NCBI GenBank assembly: GCA_037833965.1
Contig: AP031355.1
Span: 22,717,501-22,781,500 of the forward strand
From: Marchantia polymorpha subsp. ruderalis
Taxonomy: Eukaryota; Streptophyta; Marchantiopsida; Marchantiales; Marchantiaceae
DNA length: 64,000 nt
Direction: 5' to 3'
Shown here: piece after piece, positions 12,101 through 24,286 of the stretch
How the letters are laid out: the number at the start of each line of letters is the position of its first letter
How positions within the stretch are numbered: position 1 is the first letter of the stretch
The notes under the pieces: generated by a model
What the model saw: only the letters and a program-made list of their open reading frames with translations
The model's database searches: none
Told to the model about the DNA's origin: nothing
Made by a program: the position numbers and the translations under genes

Positions 12101-15100
12101 TCTCCGTTGCCCATCGTTGTCACAGACGAGATTTCAACTGATCATCCTACAAAATGAATACCCCTTGCGTGTAATCCTCCTTGAACATCTCTCGATTGGG
12201 TGTGCACAGTGCAGTATAATATCCCTCCTGGTACTTCTCAGCTGACGAGAAAGCGCGGGATCCTATTTCTTCAGCTCCTTTTCTTCATACTCCAAGCAGT
12301 GGGAGGGGAGATGCCAACAAGCAGAAACAGCACCTGTGTGCGAGCTGTGACAAGGTAGACAGCTTGTCGGCTTGACAGGTACCTTGGTACAGCTTGCGGC
12401 AGATGATATTCTTCATAACTACTTTTGCATGATCTCTTATACGCAATCAGCTTCAAGCAAATTTCTTACGGCGCTCGGAGACACCTGCTTAGTAGTTAGG
12501 CAGAGCTGTTCCTTCTACGGAAGACGGAAGACGTGGTGCTAATTGAGGACTTGATGAAATGTGAGATTAAGCACTACCCGAACCATGTGAATTAGAGACA
12601 GGATGAACTTGCACTAAATTTTAAACACGTGAACTTTTATTTATTCTTTTATGTCTGCTCGCCGTCATTGTAGCTGCATGAACTGAAGCACGTCAAATGA
12701 CCTCTTGATCCATGTCGATGTCGTTTATCGAATCCTGTGACTTGAGACCTTGTTTTACCCTCATTACGATCCGATCTCTGTTTCAAACTTGTATTTCCAG
12801 GATGAGATTATTAATATCAGAAGAATTATTATAATTTGGTGTCGAGTGTCGCACATGTTGACGGTCGGTGTCACTGACTGAACTTTGGTTCAGGGATATA
12901 TCTGGTTAGACATTCAGTAAGGCCTATCAATGAGAATTTTATGAGGTTGAACCCTGTACCACTATTAGTTCTTTTGATCGATCATCCGCTATTTTGGCAT
13001 TCGAATCCTTTAAGCCCTGGATCATCATGATAAGCACATGGCGGAGGAATTTATGAGCATGATCTGATTAGCATGTAAAGCTCGAGAATATCCTGGAGGA
13101 TCCGATTGTTTGAGCTGCCATCACTCAAAACACCATCGTCAGCTCGAACGGATAGTCCAATAGTCAGTCCAGAACGGGAGAATTCCGAAGATCAAAGCCT
13201 AAGGTCAATCCTTCGCTGTATGGCGAGAGCCCATCTTGAACTCTTTGGCACTACAATTCGTAGGAGGAAATGAAATCTCCATCAAAGTACATACGGTTGT
13301 GGATCACTTTCAAACGCAGCATATATTGGCCTCATCAGGGTGAAGCGGGGATATTAAGCATATCACAGATACTTGAGTTTACTCTGTGATTTTCACGATC
13401 CTTGTCGAATTTATTAGTTCCCAGCATTGAGATTTCGATAGAGACCATTTCTCTCAACAAGATGTATGAAGAATTATGTATTTTGCGGAACTCCTCTCGA
13501 TTTCCTATTCGAAAGCTGTGGCTCATTGCAATGTAGGACTGACTTCTTCTGAATCCATGTCTTCAAATTTGGTGAGGTGAAGGTCCTTTATTCGATGACC
13601 TCCCCTGAGAAAAAGAATGGAGGAAACATTGAGTGAGAAACAAGCGCTCACAGGCCCAGTGAGAAGGATGTCGACACTGTGCACATCAGAATTGCTGCAA
13701 TAATAACTGCTTCGGAACCACTGTTGCACAACCATGCAAGATTGTGATGAAGCTGCCGTAGTCTGGTGAGGAGTTTGTACTCAGGAGCCTGGTGGCACTG
13801 CCTAGATGCGGCCGAATTTTTTGAACTTGTGCTTGCAAAATGCAAAGCAGATATGGGTCGGACTGTACGAGTTGGTGGATACAATTAAACCAGAGGGATT
13901 GGTTTAAATTTTCAATTTTCAATCTGCCGATGATATTACAGCACAATCATAAATGAAACAGCCCAAATTGAGATAAATCAGGGCCAGATCTGCTGCAGAA
14001 AGATCTTAAATGCATTATTTGCCTCCGACTGCACAGCCGCTCTGTAGGATCGTGCGATGTCCGTAATTCCGAAGTCCCCGTAAGTTCGTAACAACTACAA
14101 AGAATCTGCACTTCCTCATGTCCACTGGTCGCTGCAGTCCTAGTCGTGTTATATGGTTATAAAGAAATTGAGTGACTGCAATGCAAGCTACGTGTAACCT
14201 TACCTGCACTTTTGGAATCATCATCAAAGTGCAGCCTATGTGTCTCCAAATTTCATACTGGACATCTTTCGGAACTCACAGCAACCAGCTGGTAGCCACA
14301 ATGCATTATCTTAACTTTTTAAAGCTTTCATAATTCGTTGTTCATGAGAGGAGACCGATCATGAAGACGCTCAAAATGTCCTTAATCCATTATCTCACAA
14401 TCGGATGCCAGCCATAAACAGGTAGGTTGTAGCTGGAGTGCTGTGTACATACAGGCACAGGTTTGCGGAAACTTGAGCCCTGAATAGATGACATCAACCT
14501 ACCCAAGCACAACGGTGATCCATGGAACCACCCTGGACATTCGAGGTTTGGACATTGAGAAACGCTTCAAATAAAACATCCATGACAAGGCGTTAGAAAT
14601 ATTGTCTTGGGTGCTCATGTTGTTGTTAGCCCGTATTCCGTCGATTATTATGATATCTTAGGTGTTTCACGCACTGATGATATTAAGGTCTAGAACGTGA
14701 ACAAGGAACGGGTGCTGTTCATGTTCATATTTTGTTACAATCTTGATGGGTTTTGCCATTTTTTTTTTGTTTTCAAGTTAGCTAACTGGATTGTTACTCA
14801 TGAGCATGATAAGCACATGGTTTAGCTTCTTGCATCCCTAATCTAGTGCTTGTTATGGTGAACTTTTTTGATCAAGACTCCTGAACATGCAGCCTATATC
14901 TTGCACAATCATCATATTGAGGTTAGTTCTAGTCCTCTTTATGATAATTTGCTGATGTTATAATATATGTTCAGAAAGCATGACTTCACTACCTGGAATC
15001 ACGAATCAAGGATCACCGAACTAGATCAAGGATCTAGGATCAATCACACTGAACTGAACAATATGATAAATGAAGATACTCTAAAGTAGATAGTATATTA

Positions 15101-15164
15101 TTTCGGAAAATACAATATTTGATGATTAATATCGTAATATGGTTTCTATATTTTTCTCTGGTAC
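6116..15164. other. Long gene-free stretch
   Basis: About 9 kb with no protein family I recognise. From 6.2 to 10 kb it is A+T-rich with only short frames. From 10.1 to 14.3 kb the composition is more even and there are scattered frames of 60-145 codons on both strands, the longest at 10100-10534 on the minus strand. None shows a family motif, and I cannot connect them through splice sites. Small unassigned exons cannot be excluded in 10.1-12.1 kb. Confidence 0.35.
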
Positions 15165-15200
15165 AAATATTGAAATAGTGGCCAGACTATTTCAATATTT
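15165..15200. repeat. Perfect 15-bp hairpin
   Basis: AAATATTGAAATAGT at 15165-15179 is followed, after a 6-base spacer, by its exact reverse complement at 15186-15200. There is no coding context. Confidence 0.85.
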
Positions 15201-15258
15201 TCTCTTGAAGACAAATCAGGCCAATTTCTTAGAGCTGTGTTTTCTTGATCGATGACAC

Positions 15259-15347
15259 GCTCACTTGAGCTCTTACCTCTTGGAGCTCTTACGAATTGAG
15301 ATCTGTCAAGATAAAACAGCTCCAAGAGCTCGAATGAAGAAGTGAGC
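15259..15347. repeat. Imperfect inverted repeat
   Basis: The left arm at 15259-15287 and right arm at 15318-15347 share GCTCACTT at the outer end and CTCTTGGAGCT at the inner end. A variable middle and a 30-base loop separate them. The size would suit a small fold-back or miRNA-like precursor, but expression is not shown. Confidence 0.6.
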
Positions 15348-17661
15348 CAAATGAGTCGTGCTCCATTCTACATGGTGAAGAATACAGCACGACTTGAAGA
15401 TCAGATGTACTTACTTCACAGTGTTTCGGAATGATGTCGATTAACGACCCTAGGGTCTTGAAAAAGCAGCCTCGATTACTTGCGATCCTGTGTGCAAGCA
15501 ATCAATGAGGGACAAGCTCTTTTGGGATAGAATGTCTGCAAGACACTGATTGCTATAATTCCCGTGCAAGACGTGGAATATCTGGATCGATGTTAAAAGA
15601 GGCCGACAAAAAACGATTTTCTTCCTCGATACCATGATAAACTCAAGAGAATAGATCTATCGACGTGCCCTCTCGGTTTTATCCCGAGCAATTATTTCCG
15701 CATTCTGTTGATACACTTAATCCTCTCTAGAAGCCCTAAAGGCTCGAACTTCAAGTCTACCTTTTATTCTTGAGTGAATTCAAAGCTTTCCGTGAATAGG
15801 GACTCAATCCATCTTGTTGCGAGTTTCATGATGACCCTTGTTCCCCTTCAGTGATAAAACAACATGACGATGCAATGTGCACTTGAGGACCCCGACAGTT
15901 ATCATCTCATGGCAGTTGTGTTTGGCAATGCACACTTACCCAAGTTTTGTACAAAGTTTACCGAGACAAATGTATTTTGGAAAAACGTTAGTCCATGTTA
16001 CAAGGTGTAGGTTTGTGAAAATTCTACTCTTGGAGAACGAAGTTAGAATATAGCAGGCAGACATTTGAGCATTTTAATGCATATTCTGCACAAAATCACC
16101 GAGCTGAAGCCATTTTAAACTTCGGACTATCTGTTTGAGAAAACAGATAGCCGATTAAATTCTCATCATGTGAATCTTCTGAAAACATTGGACTTCCGTG
16201 TATTCTTTGTAAACGTACAAGACAGAAGTCCCTTGTATCGCTGCAAGATAGGCCAGTAAGATACACATAATCGCAAGCTACCACTTAGTCGCCAGTCCAC
16301 ATAACGCTAAGAGTCATTTAAATGTTCGCGTTGTTTCTAGAATTGGACAGCATGTAATGCGCACTCATTTTTTAGGTACCATTAATTCCTAAGAGACCTT
16401 TCTCTTCTCCCGTTTTTAAAAAAATTCACAAAGCATGTAGAGTGCACTCAATCTCTACTTTCCCGAATTCGAACAATTTTTTCCAGCTTTGGTAGGAGCA
16501 TCAGAAGATGATGTACGAAACGAAGCTGTCAAGAGGGCAGATATCGTTTCCGCTGCGGCACGGTCGTTGAGACTGATATTGTACTTCTCTTCGGAAGCAC
16601 TGAGCTTAGCCCCACCTCACGCAATGACTGCCGGTATCCAAGGGAACACCGATTCATTCGTACTGTACTTCTGATTTCAAGGTCTGAAAAGGTACGGTGA
16701 AGAAAGAGGTGAGCAGCTGTTCCACTGGATACTCGTCATCAAGTTGCGTTGAGTGTGTTGTGTTCACTCTGTAGTCATCAACCTCCCTCTTCGTGAGTTC
16801 GTTCGAATAAACTGCAGATTGAATACTGTGACATGTATTGCACTCGGGCGTATTGATTTTCCTACTGAAGTCACTTACTTTACTTGACAGCACATAAGAT
16901 TATAGAATCAACAGAGCGCGTATTCAGCTGATGCTCTGACCATTCCTCAAACAGGCAAGAATAAATATCTTAGAATGTGGAATAGGAGTTCAGGAGACTT
17001 CTGGCTTTCAGACAGACAGGTGATCGAGCAAGTAAGTGGTTGTCCTTGAAGTGAATGTGTACGATGTCAGGCTTCAACGTGGACCTGATTTGTAGTGGAT
17101 AAATTTTCTGGGCCTGCGATGTTTTATCTTGTCCATGAGATTCGGGAGTCATCCTCTGAGCCAAGGGGATGCCGATGCAATGTAATGCTCCAACAACTAC
17201 ATGTAAAATTTTCCGCAATGTACGGGAGTCAAAAGGCAAAGATCTCGCTCATGGATCTTCGGATCTTGCCCTTCACATCGAGCACTGCGATTGTCTGCTG
17301 CTAAGCTTCGATGTAATGTCATACGATTTCAACAGGGGGAGATGAAGTTTCGCAGCTCCACACTTGCAGACTAACTTCGACCCATCTCTCGACTGATTAC
17401 TTTCACTTCCTAAGTAAATGCTCAGGCTATGTAGGCTGTTTTTCTGTCGAGCTTAGTCACTTCATTTTGATTAATTGAAGGATATGAAATTGGTCAAGAC
17501 AATATCCCTATAACTGACTGCCAAGGTTGCCAACGTTGATAATTTCAGTGTCATCCTTATCTTCGCTAGCATCTACTTGGATCTGAAACAATGTCAGCCC
17601 TGACCTTGTGCATGCTTTACCTCCGTTAGATCATTTTATACTCTTGTGATTCACTAGAATA
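15348..17661. other. Gene-free stretch
   Basis: No recognisable gene. A hairpin lies at 16127-16150, with CTATCTGTTT paired to AAACAGATAG around a 4-base loop. Short frames at 16.5-17.3 kb on both strands have no family signature. Confidence 0.35.
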
Positions 17662-18158
17662 GTCGACGTGATCGCTCAACGCATGCTACTATCAAAACTG
17701 CACCAGAGTCTTTTGAACACTCCGGTCGTCCTGGCCTCACGGATCGTGATCATGAGATCGCGATCCTCGAGGGTCACATGCGTCATCAGCTCCACTTCAT
17801 GTCAACGCACCGTGATTATGGAAAACAAAAGTATTGGCAAGATACCAGGATTGTGCAGCTCACAAGCACAATGCCGTGACCGCGGTTTCAAGGAGCCTTT
17901 GAGGGCCTCAGACGGACGAACTTCGTTGAGGATCTGATTGTAGACGGAGTAGCGATGGAATTGAAGCTGGGAGTGACAGAGAGCGAATTTTTTGGCCCCA
18001 AAATCGGCAAGGTGGAACTGGCCGAACTCGATATGGCAGTAGAAAAGCACTGCTGTCCGGTAATTCAGGTCATGGCCCTCGAGCTCGAGAAAAATGGAGA
18101 GAGCGGAAGAAACAGGCTGAGCCATGGAGAAGGGCAACCTTCCTGGCCTGTTCTACAT
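17662..18158 (+). pseudogene. Coding-like segment with one in-frame stop, unassigned
   Basis: Read in one frame from an AG acceptor-like site at 17661 to a GTAAGC donor-like site at 18159, this stretch of about 165 codons is open except for one TGA at 17877-17879. The predicted peptide has ordinary globular composition: charged stretches, Leu/Val alternation and a Cys-Cys-Pro near 18053. No family is recognised. It could be an exon of a decayed gene, two exons with misjudged borders, or a chance open frame in a G+C-richer block. The minus strand is also partly open here, so strand is uncertain. Confidence 0.25.
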
Positions 18159-18789
18159 GTAAGCGACACGCCCACTCTCCATTCGGTCGCAGGTATGCAC
18201 CTGCGCACTTATAATCAGGCGGGCTCTGGGTGATATGTCTTTGCTGCAGCACGTCCATCTCAGAAAACAACTGCCTCGTGGGCAAAGAATAGCCTCCACT
18301 GACAGGTGCTCTGGCCTCCGGCGAGAGGCTGCAATCAGCAGATTATTAGCCGCAGGGCCACTTTCCAACCATTGCTGGTCCGAGGTCCGAGGAGACATCG
18401 GCCATATCCCTTTCGCCCTTCGCTGCTCTTCAATAAGCAATCCTCTGGATTCTGGAGTCTCTTGTGCTGGATCATGTGGACGATGCAGGCAGGAGTGAGG
18501 GTGCTGAGGGATGGCGGAGGATCAATAGCTTGGCCTCAAGGGTGGGTCTACAGAACTTGAAATCATGAGGCAATGGTCGCATCTATCGAGTCCTTGCGCT
18601 AACGCTCTACTAAAAGCCTACAGAAGCAATCCCTGCATCAAGGCCGAGGTGCTAATTATTATTACGGAGGGCACCAAGCTCAGGCCTGAATTGAATCCAC
18701 GGCTTCTCTTGCAAGCAGAAGAGAGTTGGAGACGCAGCATGAGATTGAGAGGGAATGTGAGATTCTTCCCCAATGTGCTTGCGAGCTTA
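18159..18789. other. Unassigned G+C-richer stretch
   Basis: Several short plus-strand frames overlap (18235-18498, 18306-18560, 18565-18810). The second encodes a short hydrophobic stretch near 18455-18490 that could mimic a membrane segment. No motif or convincing exon chain was found. Confidence 0.3.
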
Positions 18790-18840
18790 AAGAGAGAAAT
18801 AGAGAGATAGAGAGAGGGAGAGAGGGAGAGAGGGAAGAGA
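18790..18840. repeat. GA-rich imperfect microsatellite
   Basis: A purine tract built from AGAG, ATAGAG and GGGAGAG units, about 50 bases long and not perfectly periodic. Confidence 0.9.
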
Positions 18841-19664
18841 GCGGGCTATGAGGAGAGCATCAGGGGAATGTCACAGGTGCAGCTCTCTCTACGGGACCTG
18901 GCCTGCCAGCAGAAGAACCAACTTCTCCACAGCTCTTTCTTCGCGGACCTGGGCCTTGCCGATGGCGAGGCCACCATATTCTTCATCCTTTGCAGGGACG
19001 ATCACTCTGCCGCCAGCATTCCACCGCCGAAGAAGAGCTCGACAGCCCTTCATCGCCAAGGTTCAGATGGCGAGCAAGGTGAAGATAATCAGGAAGAAGC
19101 TGGCTGAAGCTGCAACGCAGGCCACGAATTCGAGATTACGTCGGAATATAAGACTGGACGGATTATCTCTTTCTCTTGGTGGGATCATGCAGATATTGGA
19201 GGCACGGAGAATACCAATGCAAGGATGCCACAGCTTACCTGCAGGAGGCTGATCGGATGATCTACTTCCGTAAGGACCTGTTGTTCAGGATCCGTAGTGA
19301 CTCTGTCGGACTATGGTTGGATACCTTCAGCTTTCTAGAAACCCCTTGCAACCGGACTCGGAGGCTGGAATCGATCCCAGCAGACACAATACCACACGAT
19401 TCTTCGATTTATCTGATTTTTCCGTTGCAGCTGGAAGATCCTTTCCAGGTGCGAGCTGCCACTGCAACGCTTCGTCACGCTGAGAATCAATCAATCACGG
19501 TGTTGGTGAGGATAGAATTCAGGTTCCTTCGTCGATCCTGAACAAGCTCGCGAGTGCTAGAAGTGGGAGAGGCTAGGCTAGGCGAGAGGGTGATGGGATA
19601 TGTTCCAGTGGTGGGAGAGGACTCTTGCTTCCCGTAGTTGTGGTGTTCAGACTGCTGATAGTCG
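18841..19664. other. Unassigned coding-like stretch
   Basis: Plus-strand frames overlap at 18848-19252, 18868-19107 and 19176-19541. One further frame, open from about 19115 to 19258, encodes a Trp-Trp-Asp-His stretch that looks protein-like. None can be joined into a convincing gene by eye and no family is recognised. Confidence 0.25.
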
Positions 19665-20279
19665 ATGGACAGCTGGTGGGAGCTTGTTCACCCTGAAGAT
19701 CGATCTGGTGGGCGTGCTCGTGGAGCACGGTGTGGAGCTCCATCGGCTGGATGTCTTGGTCCGGGCCCTTGGGTCGAAACAAACCTGGGCAGGCAAATGA
19801 ATCTGGTTCAGGCGATGGTGGATGTGATTGTGGGGATTGCAAGTCACTGCTGTCCTGTATTGAGTTTGAAAACCAAGTGGTCCGGCCAATGGTTGACCTG
19901 TTTGGATACGGGACAGGAGGCGAAACTCGTATCCCTGAAGGATAGAGATGTGAAGACCCAGGTGCATTTCATGAAGAAGAGGGTGAGAGATCTCGGCATT
20001 CAAAAATTCATTCCATACACCATCAGCTCCCATTCAAGTTACTATGGTGTCTCCTACGACAGGTATTGCGCTCTTATGTTTACAGAACATGTTTGCTTCG
20101 CAGCGTATCAATCCGTCAGGAAGAGAATTCGTCAGGGAGCTCAAATTCGTGTCAGCAGTAGATCTTATGGATCTTCGACTACGTACAGAGAAAGAATGCC
20201 TCAGGTGCAAATATTCGTGAAGCAGATGGTGCTTGACATCTCGATGACCCAGATTCGAATAAAATGGAGGATCAAATAA
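19665..20279 (+). CDS. Unassigned 204-residue ORF
   Basis: This is the longest uninterrupted frame in the window, starting ATG (Met-Asp-Ser-Trp-Trp) and ending TAA. The product is basic at its C-terminal half, with many Lys/Arg, a Gln-rich part and no signal peptide or clear membrane segment. The first 45 residues are Gly/Arg/Pro-rich and look less protein-like than the rest, so if real the gene may start at a downstream Met (for example at about residue 45) or join an upstream exon. It lies at the end of the 17.6-20.3 kb coding-like block. I recognise no domain. At this length in a roughly 50% G+C block, a chance ORF is quite possible. Confidence 0.25.
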   Translation: MDSWWELVHPEDRSGGRARGARCGAPSAGCLGPGPWVETNLGRQMNLVQAMVDVIVGIASHCCPVLSLKTKWSGQWLTCLDTGQEAKLVSLKDRDVKTQVHFMKKRVRDLGIQKFIPYTISSHSSYYGVSYDRYCALMFTEHVCFAAYQSVRKRIRQGAQIRVSSRSYGSSTTYRERMPQVQIFVKQMVLDISMTQIRIKWRIK

Positions 20280-22101
20280 TACATCTTGAGCGGCGTCCAG
20301 AGACGACGCTCAGCCAGAGGTTAAATGATTAGATGCGTGGGGTAGCAGACTTGTGTCAGCCTGCTGGTGGCGAAGAAGCGACGAAGTTCCCTGCTCATAA
20401 CCTTTTAGGCCTCTGACAGATTCCCAAACTCAATACAGGAAAGCATCGCTCCCCGATTTGTGTACCAGAATCATCGACAGGTCGATCAGGTGTTTTTACT
20501 TTCGTCAGTTCATAGTTGAAACTGAGAATAGAGATTCACTGTCAGTGAGAACCCCATTAGCATCACTCCACATTTGTTATGCCTTAAGTTCTTGTTGGGA
20601 TTTCGCAATTTTGCCATAAATCTGTCATTTCGTTCTCGAAGTTGACTCTACTATCGTAAGTTTACCTCGTAATCGGCAGGTACATTACATGCTTGGGATG
20701 CAATTTTGTGGTCAGTCTTTGAGCAGAATCACAAGGTTAATTGTGATGGAGTGGCTGAGGTATCAACAATTGATTTCAATCTCCAATGATGTTACCATCT
20801 TAAAGAAAGGTGGAAATCTTGGGGATTTCAAGTGTATTCCATACTAGTTTAATTCATATATTCGTAGATAACAATTAGCGGTAGTTCTTTATAAGATTTG
20901 GATGGTTGAGAGGTTTGTGTTTCAAACAGTCATGACGAATTGGATAACATCTTTGCGCAGTGTTCAGCTTATAGGAAATGGAACTTTGGGTGAAGTAGAA
21001 GTGTGTGATACATTATTTTTCTTTCTTGGGCGAATATTTGTGTGTGCATGACATGATTACAATCTGAGAATCATCAAATACATCAAATGCTCATAAAGTC
21101 TCATTGGCAAGATACTGTAACACATTTATCTCATGATAGATTTTCTGCATAATTCGATTGAGGTCTAGATTAATGTTGCCTTGTTAGTATAGAGACTTGA
21201 AATACTTTCACAAAGTCGTGAAGTGTTGTTCGAAGTCTCCATCAAGGTCAAAAGATGTAAAAAAAAATCCACAGTTTTAATCGTGGTGACTTGGTTCTAG
21301 CTGAATTAACCAAGAAGTAAAAGTGCAATATAGCATAAGCGCTGGAATAAGACTGATACAAAGTGCTCCCAAACAGCAAAGTCGAATATGTAATACGAGA
21401 TATAGTAGAAAAAACGCTGAAACTGAAGTACTGCCACCAAAGACCTTATACTGTACAAGTTTATATATGTATCAAAGTACTGTCACGAATTGATACAAAT
21501 TAATTTCAAAAAGTCTAACATAAATCGATGCAAAGTCCTGATATGACATCAAAAATCTGTTACAAGTTGATACCAAGTGCATATAAGTGATCATACAAAA
21601 TGATAAAAAGCTTTGATACTAAGTGATATGGAAATTGTCAGTATTAAGTATTTTAATTTTTGATATCTCAGCACTTTATTGTTTTTAGCTTTTTCACTCA
21701 ATACATCTGTAAATTTGGATATAAAATTTATATTTGACAATTTTTAGTCATCGTTCTTATCAACAATAAAACTTCAATATTTTGATGTTTTTGAATTTTG
21801 ATACAAATCGTAATTTGATGTGAACATATTTTTAAAGTACTTTCACTTGAATTTCCATTTTGGCATTTCTTCATTTTGATCTTGATGTTTTTTTTTATAA
21901 AAAATCTACCAATATATTTTGTATCAATAATTTCAAGTAGTAATTTTATTTTCATTACCTTATGTCATTATTTTACATTTTATTTTATAAAGTAGTTTAG
22001 GGTTCTCACTCAGTTTATGTTAAGTATCCCTTACACTACAAAAATTACATCATATTTTTAAGAAGTGATTTGTGTGATTGATCAAAGGAATCTCATTTTA
22101 A
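20280..22101. other. A+T-rich stretch with scattered GATACAAA motifs
   Basis: No gene. Between 21.3 and 21.85 kb, variants of TGATACAAA recur irregularly on both strands, for example near 21355, 21490 and 21800. Their inverted form appears again just beyond the copia element near 26150. The pattern suggests an old degenerate repeat into which, or beside which, the retrotransposon inserted. Confidence 0.4.
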
Positions 22102-22311
22102 ATGAACACTTTCGCTCGACCACGAAAGTTCTCCCAAGCAACATTGAATGCTGCGCTATCAGCAATGCAAGTTTACGTGTTAAATCAAAGTTACACCGTT
22201 GTGATTAAGCGCAAACGCAGGATTGGTAACAAGAAAGATGGAACTAGCAAGGGACTCAATCTTGTGTGTTCTCACTGGAACAAAACAGTTGTCCATGAAG
22301 ATGATGGATAA
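22102..22311 (+). pseudogene. FAR1/MULE-type DNA-binding fragment (probable)
   Basis: A 69-codon frame ends at TAA. Its middle reads like the N-terminal zinc-binding module shared by FAR1-family proteins and Mutator-like transposases: an alanine-rich helix, then a Tyr-Thr-Val-Val-Ile-Lys-Arg-Lys strand, a basic Gly-Asn-Lys-Lys loop and a Leu-Val-Cys-Ser-His strand. In the family this module precedes the DDE transposase domain. Here nothing of the catalytic domain follows; the frame ends 130 bases before the copia 5' LTR. I infer a broken Mutator-like element or FAR1-derived fragment. The assignment rests on pattern recall only, and terminal inverted repeats were not found. Confidence 0.4.
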
Positions 22312-22442
22312 TTAGCATGACTTGAGAAATAACTATCCACTATATTTTATATTTGCTCAGACTTAAAATTTTGTATTATTTTTTGTTTGAATATTTTGTG
22401 GGAATTTATATTAGCATTTTAAATCAATGTATCAGTGTTTTG

Positions 22443-22741
22443 TGTTGAGGTTAACTCTGGTTAAGGAGTAACCTCATGTGTAGCTATTTATAGATAAGAT
22501 TGGTTAAGGAGTATTCTCATGTGTAAATATTTATAGCTGAGATTGGTAGCCTATGTTGGGTATATATATATATATATCCTTATGCTTCTTTGTTGCACGT
22601 ATTGTTGTGCTTTCATAGGAGCAATAAGTGTATTCTTTTGTGGACTTAGACCTTGAGAATGAACCACATTATTCACTAGTGTCTCTCGTGTTGTTGACTT
22701 GATCTGTATGAGTCACTGATTTTCTTGCTTTTACGTTAACA
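22443..22741 (+). repeat. 5' LTR of copia element
   Basis: Begins TGTTGAGG and ends TTAACA, giving the TG...CA ends of LTRs. It shares TGTTGAGGTTAACTC, a TATATA tract followed by TCCTT, TTGTGCTTTCAT, and a GTCTCTCGTGTTGTTGACTTG-like end with the 3' copy. It contains an internal tandem duplication of about 43-46 bp (GGTTAAGGAGTA...) that the 3' LTR lacks, making it about 299 bp against 262 bp. Downstream, GATATTTGAAC is a weak match to the initiator-Met primer-binding site. Confidence 0.88.
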
Positions 22742-23789
22742 ATTTTGATATTTGAACAAGTTTTTGGTTTGGAGTTAGATTGGAAACTCAAGGTTTAGAT
22801 TTTTTTTCTGTTTGAAGTTTCTAACAATTTGGTTTTCATTTTTGACAATGACGGATTTTTGGCAAAAGTCACGAGTTTATGATGAGTGAAAGTTTTTTGT
22901 GACAAAAGTGTGTGACAATTTTTGGAAGTCAGGAAGAGTCTTCAATTTTTTGAAACTTGATCAATTGGTTTTTTGTTTACAATTTTTTCTAAGCTGGGAT
23001 GTTGTTAAACTAACAAACTTAACGGGTGGTTGAAGTTTTGTGTCTACTTTTTTTGTTGAAAACTTTGAGTTTAAAGTGATGAAAACAATAGGGCGCTTGG
23101 AGTATCAAGGATTTTCAAGCGAGTTTTTCTCTCTTTCAAAAAACTTTCAATTCGAGGCGACGGTTCTGACTTCAAGAGGTTTCGAAGAGGAAGAGTACAG
23201 TAGCTGAGAATTTGCATCTGATTTTCTTGATCAGCAAGTTCAAGTCTTGGTCCTGGTGTTCATGCAACGCCGGCATCTGCCAAAGAACTCAAGAGCATTC
23301 CTCGGCCTCATAGATCAATGCACTTCAGTCCTCATCGGTTTTTTGGTCTACGTCTTTCGCGACATATTGCCTTGTAAACTGTGAATGCGTTGCAAGTATG
23401 AAACTCGTTATAGATACACAGCCAAGCAGGAGGCCTGGATAAACAATTGCACATGACATGCATTCTGACCTACCCCATCGATTGGAAAAATAATTCCCTC
23501 AGCAAGGAGTTCTCTATACTCTCTCATGTAGAGAAAGTGCACTTTGGCAAAATCACTCACGACTTTCAGGAGCTTACTCTAGTCGGATTTGATGTCCATA
23601 TCCTACTCTTTTCTTGAGGGAACAGGAAGTGTATACACCCCCATCGCACTAGACAGCAAATCCTAAAGTGGAGAAAAATTTTCAAACATAAGTGAGATTG
23701 AATGAAGTGATTCCAAGTACCAAGTAGTTTGCACCGTGTTGGCATATCTAGACCCTTCCATACTCTATCATGTTGAGGAGTACTTTGAA

Positions 23790-24180
23790 GTGTCATAGTT
23801 TTTTGATGCGGTTCAACAACGGTATCATCAGTAGAACTCGTCAAATGTCATGAACACTTACATGTGATTATTACGATTCAATATGAAGTCCGGCACGAGA
23901 ATCCAAGACCATATTCATGCCTTTGAAAATCTATTGGTGGATCTTCAAAATATGGGGAAGAAGCTTCTTGAGACAAAGAAGACAATGCATCTTCTCAACT
24001 CATTGTTGTCTACCTATCATACGCTATTCAATATTTTTTTTCAACGTTAAAACATGACTCTCACTTACAACGAGGTTGTAAGTGACCTTCTTACGGACAT
24101 GATAAAGCAAGATACACTTTCATTCCATCCATTTTTGGTACAACACTTATTATGATCCGAGGTCAATCACAACTAAGTAA
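23790..24180 (+). pseudogene. copia gag remnant (UBN2-type core)
   Basis: The frame through 23884-24048 reads like the conserved gag core of plant copia elements: an Ile-Gln-Asp-His-Ile-His-Ala-Phe-Glu-Asn helix, Leu-Val-Asp-Leu-Gln-Asn-Met-Gly, then Thr-Met-His-Leu-Leu-Asn-Ser-Leu. A TAA interrupts it near 24049, after which the usual Thr-Leu-Thr-Tyr-Asn-Glu-Val-Val stretch follows in the same frame. An upstream TGA lies near 23863. Gag forms the retroelement particle; this copy cannot be translated through. Confidence 0.85.
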
Positions 24181-24286
24181 TATCAACGATTCACGACGTT
24201 GGAGATTGAAGAATGAGAGATCAAGATCTCCTCAGCGAAGAAGAGTCAAGTTTATGGCTCAGTCATTTGACAAGAAAAATATTAAT

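Noticed and set aside
12990..13015. tRNA T-arm-like ATTCGAATCC
   Set aside because: No A-box, no anticodon stem and no acceptor stem at the right distance; the GG before TTCGA is also missing.
13024..14820. Shared CATGATAAGCACATGG at two sites
   Set aside because: A single 16-base match with unrelated flanks is expected by chance in a window of this size.
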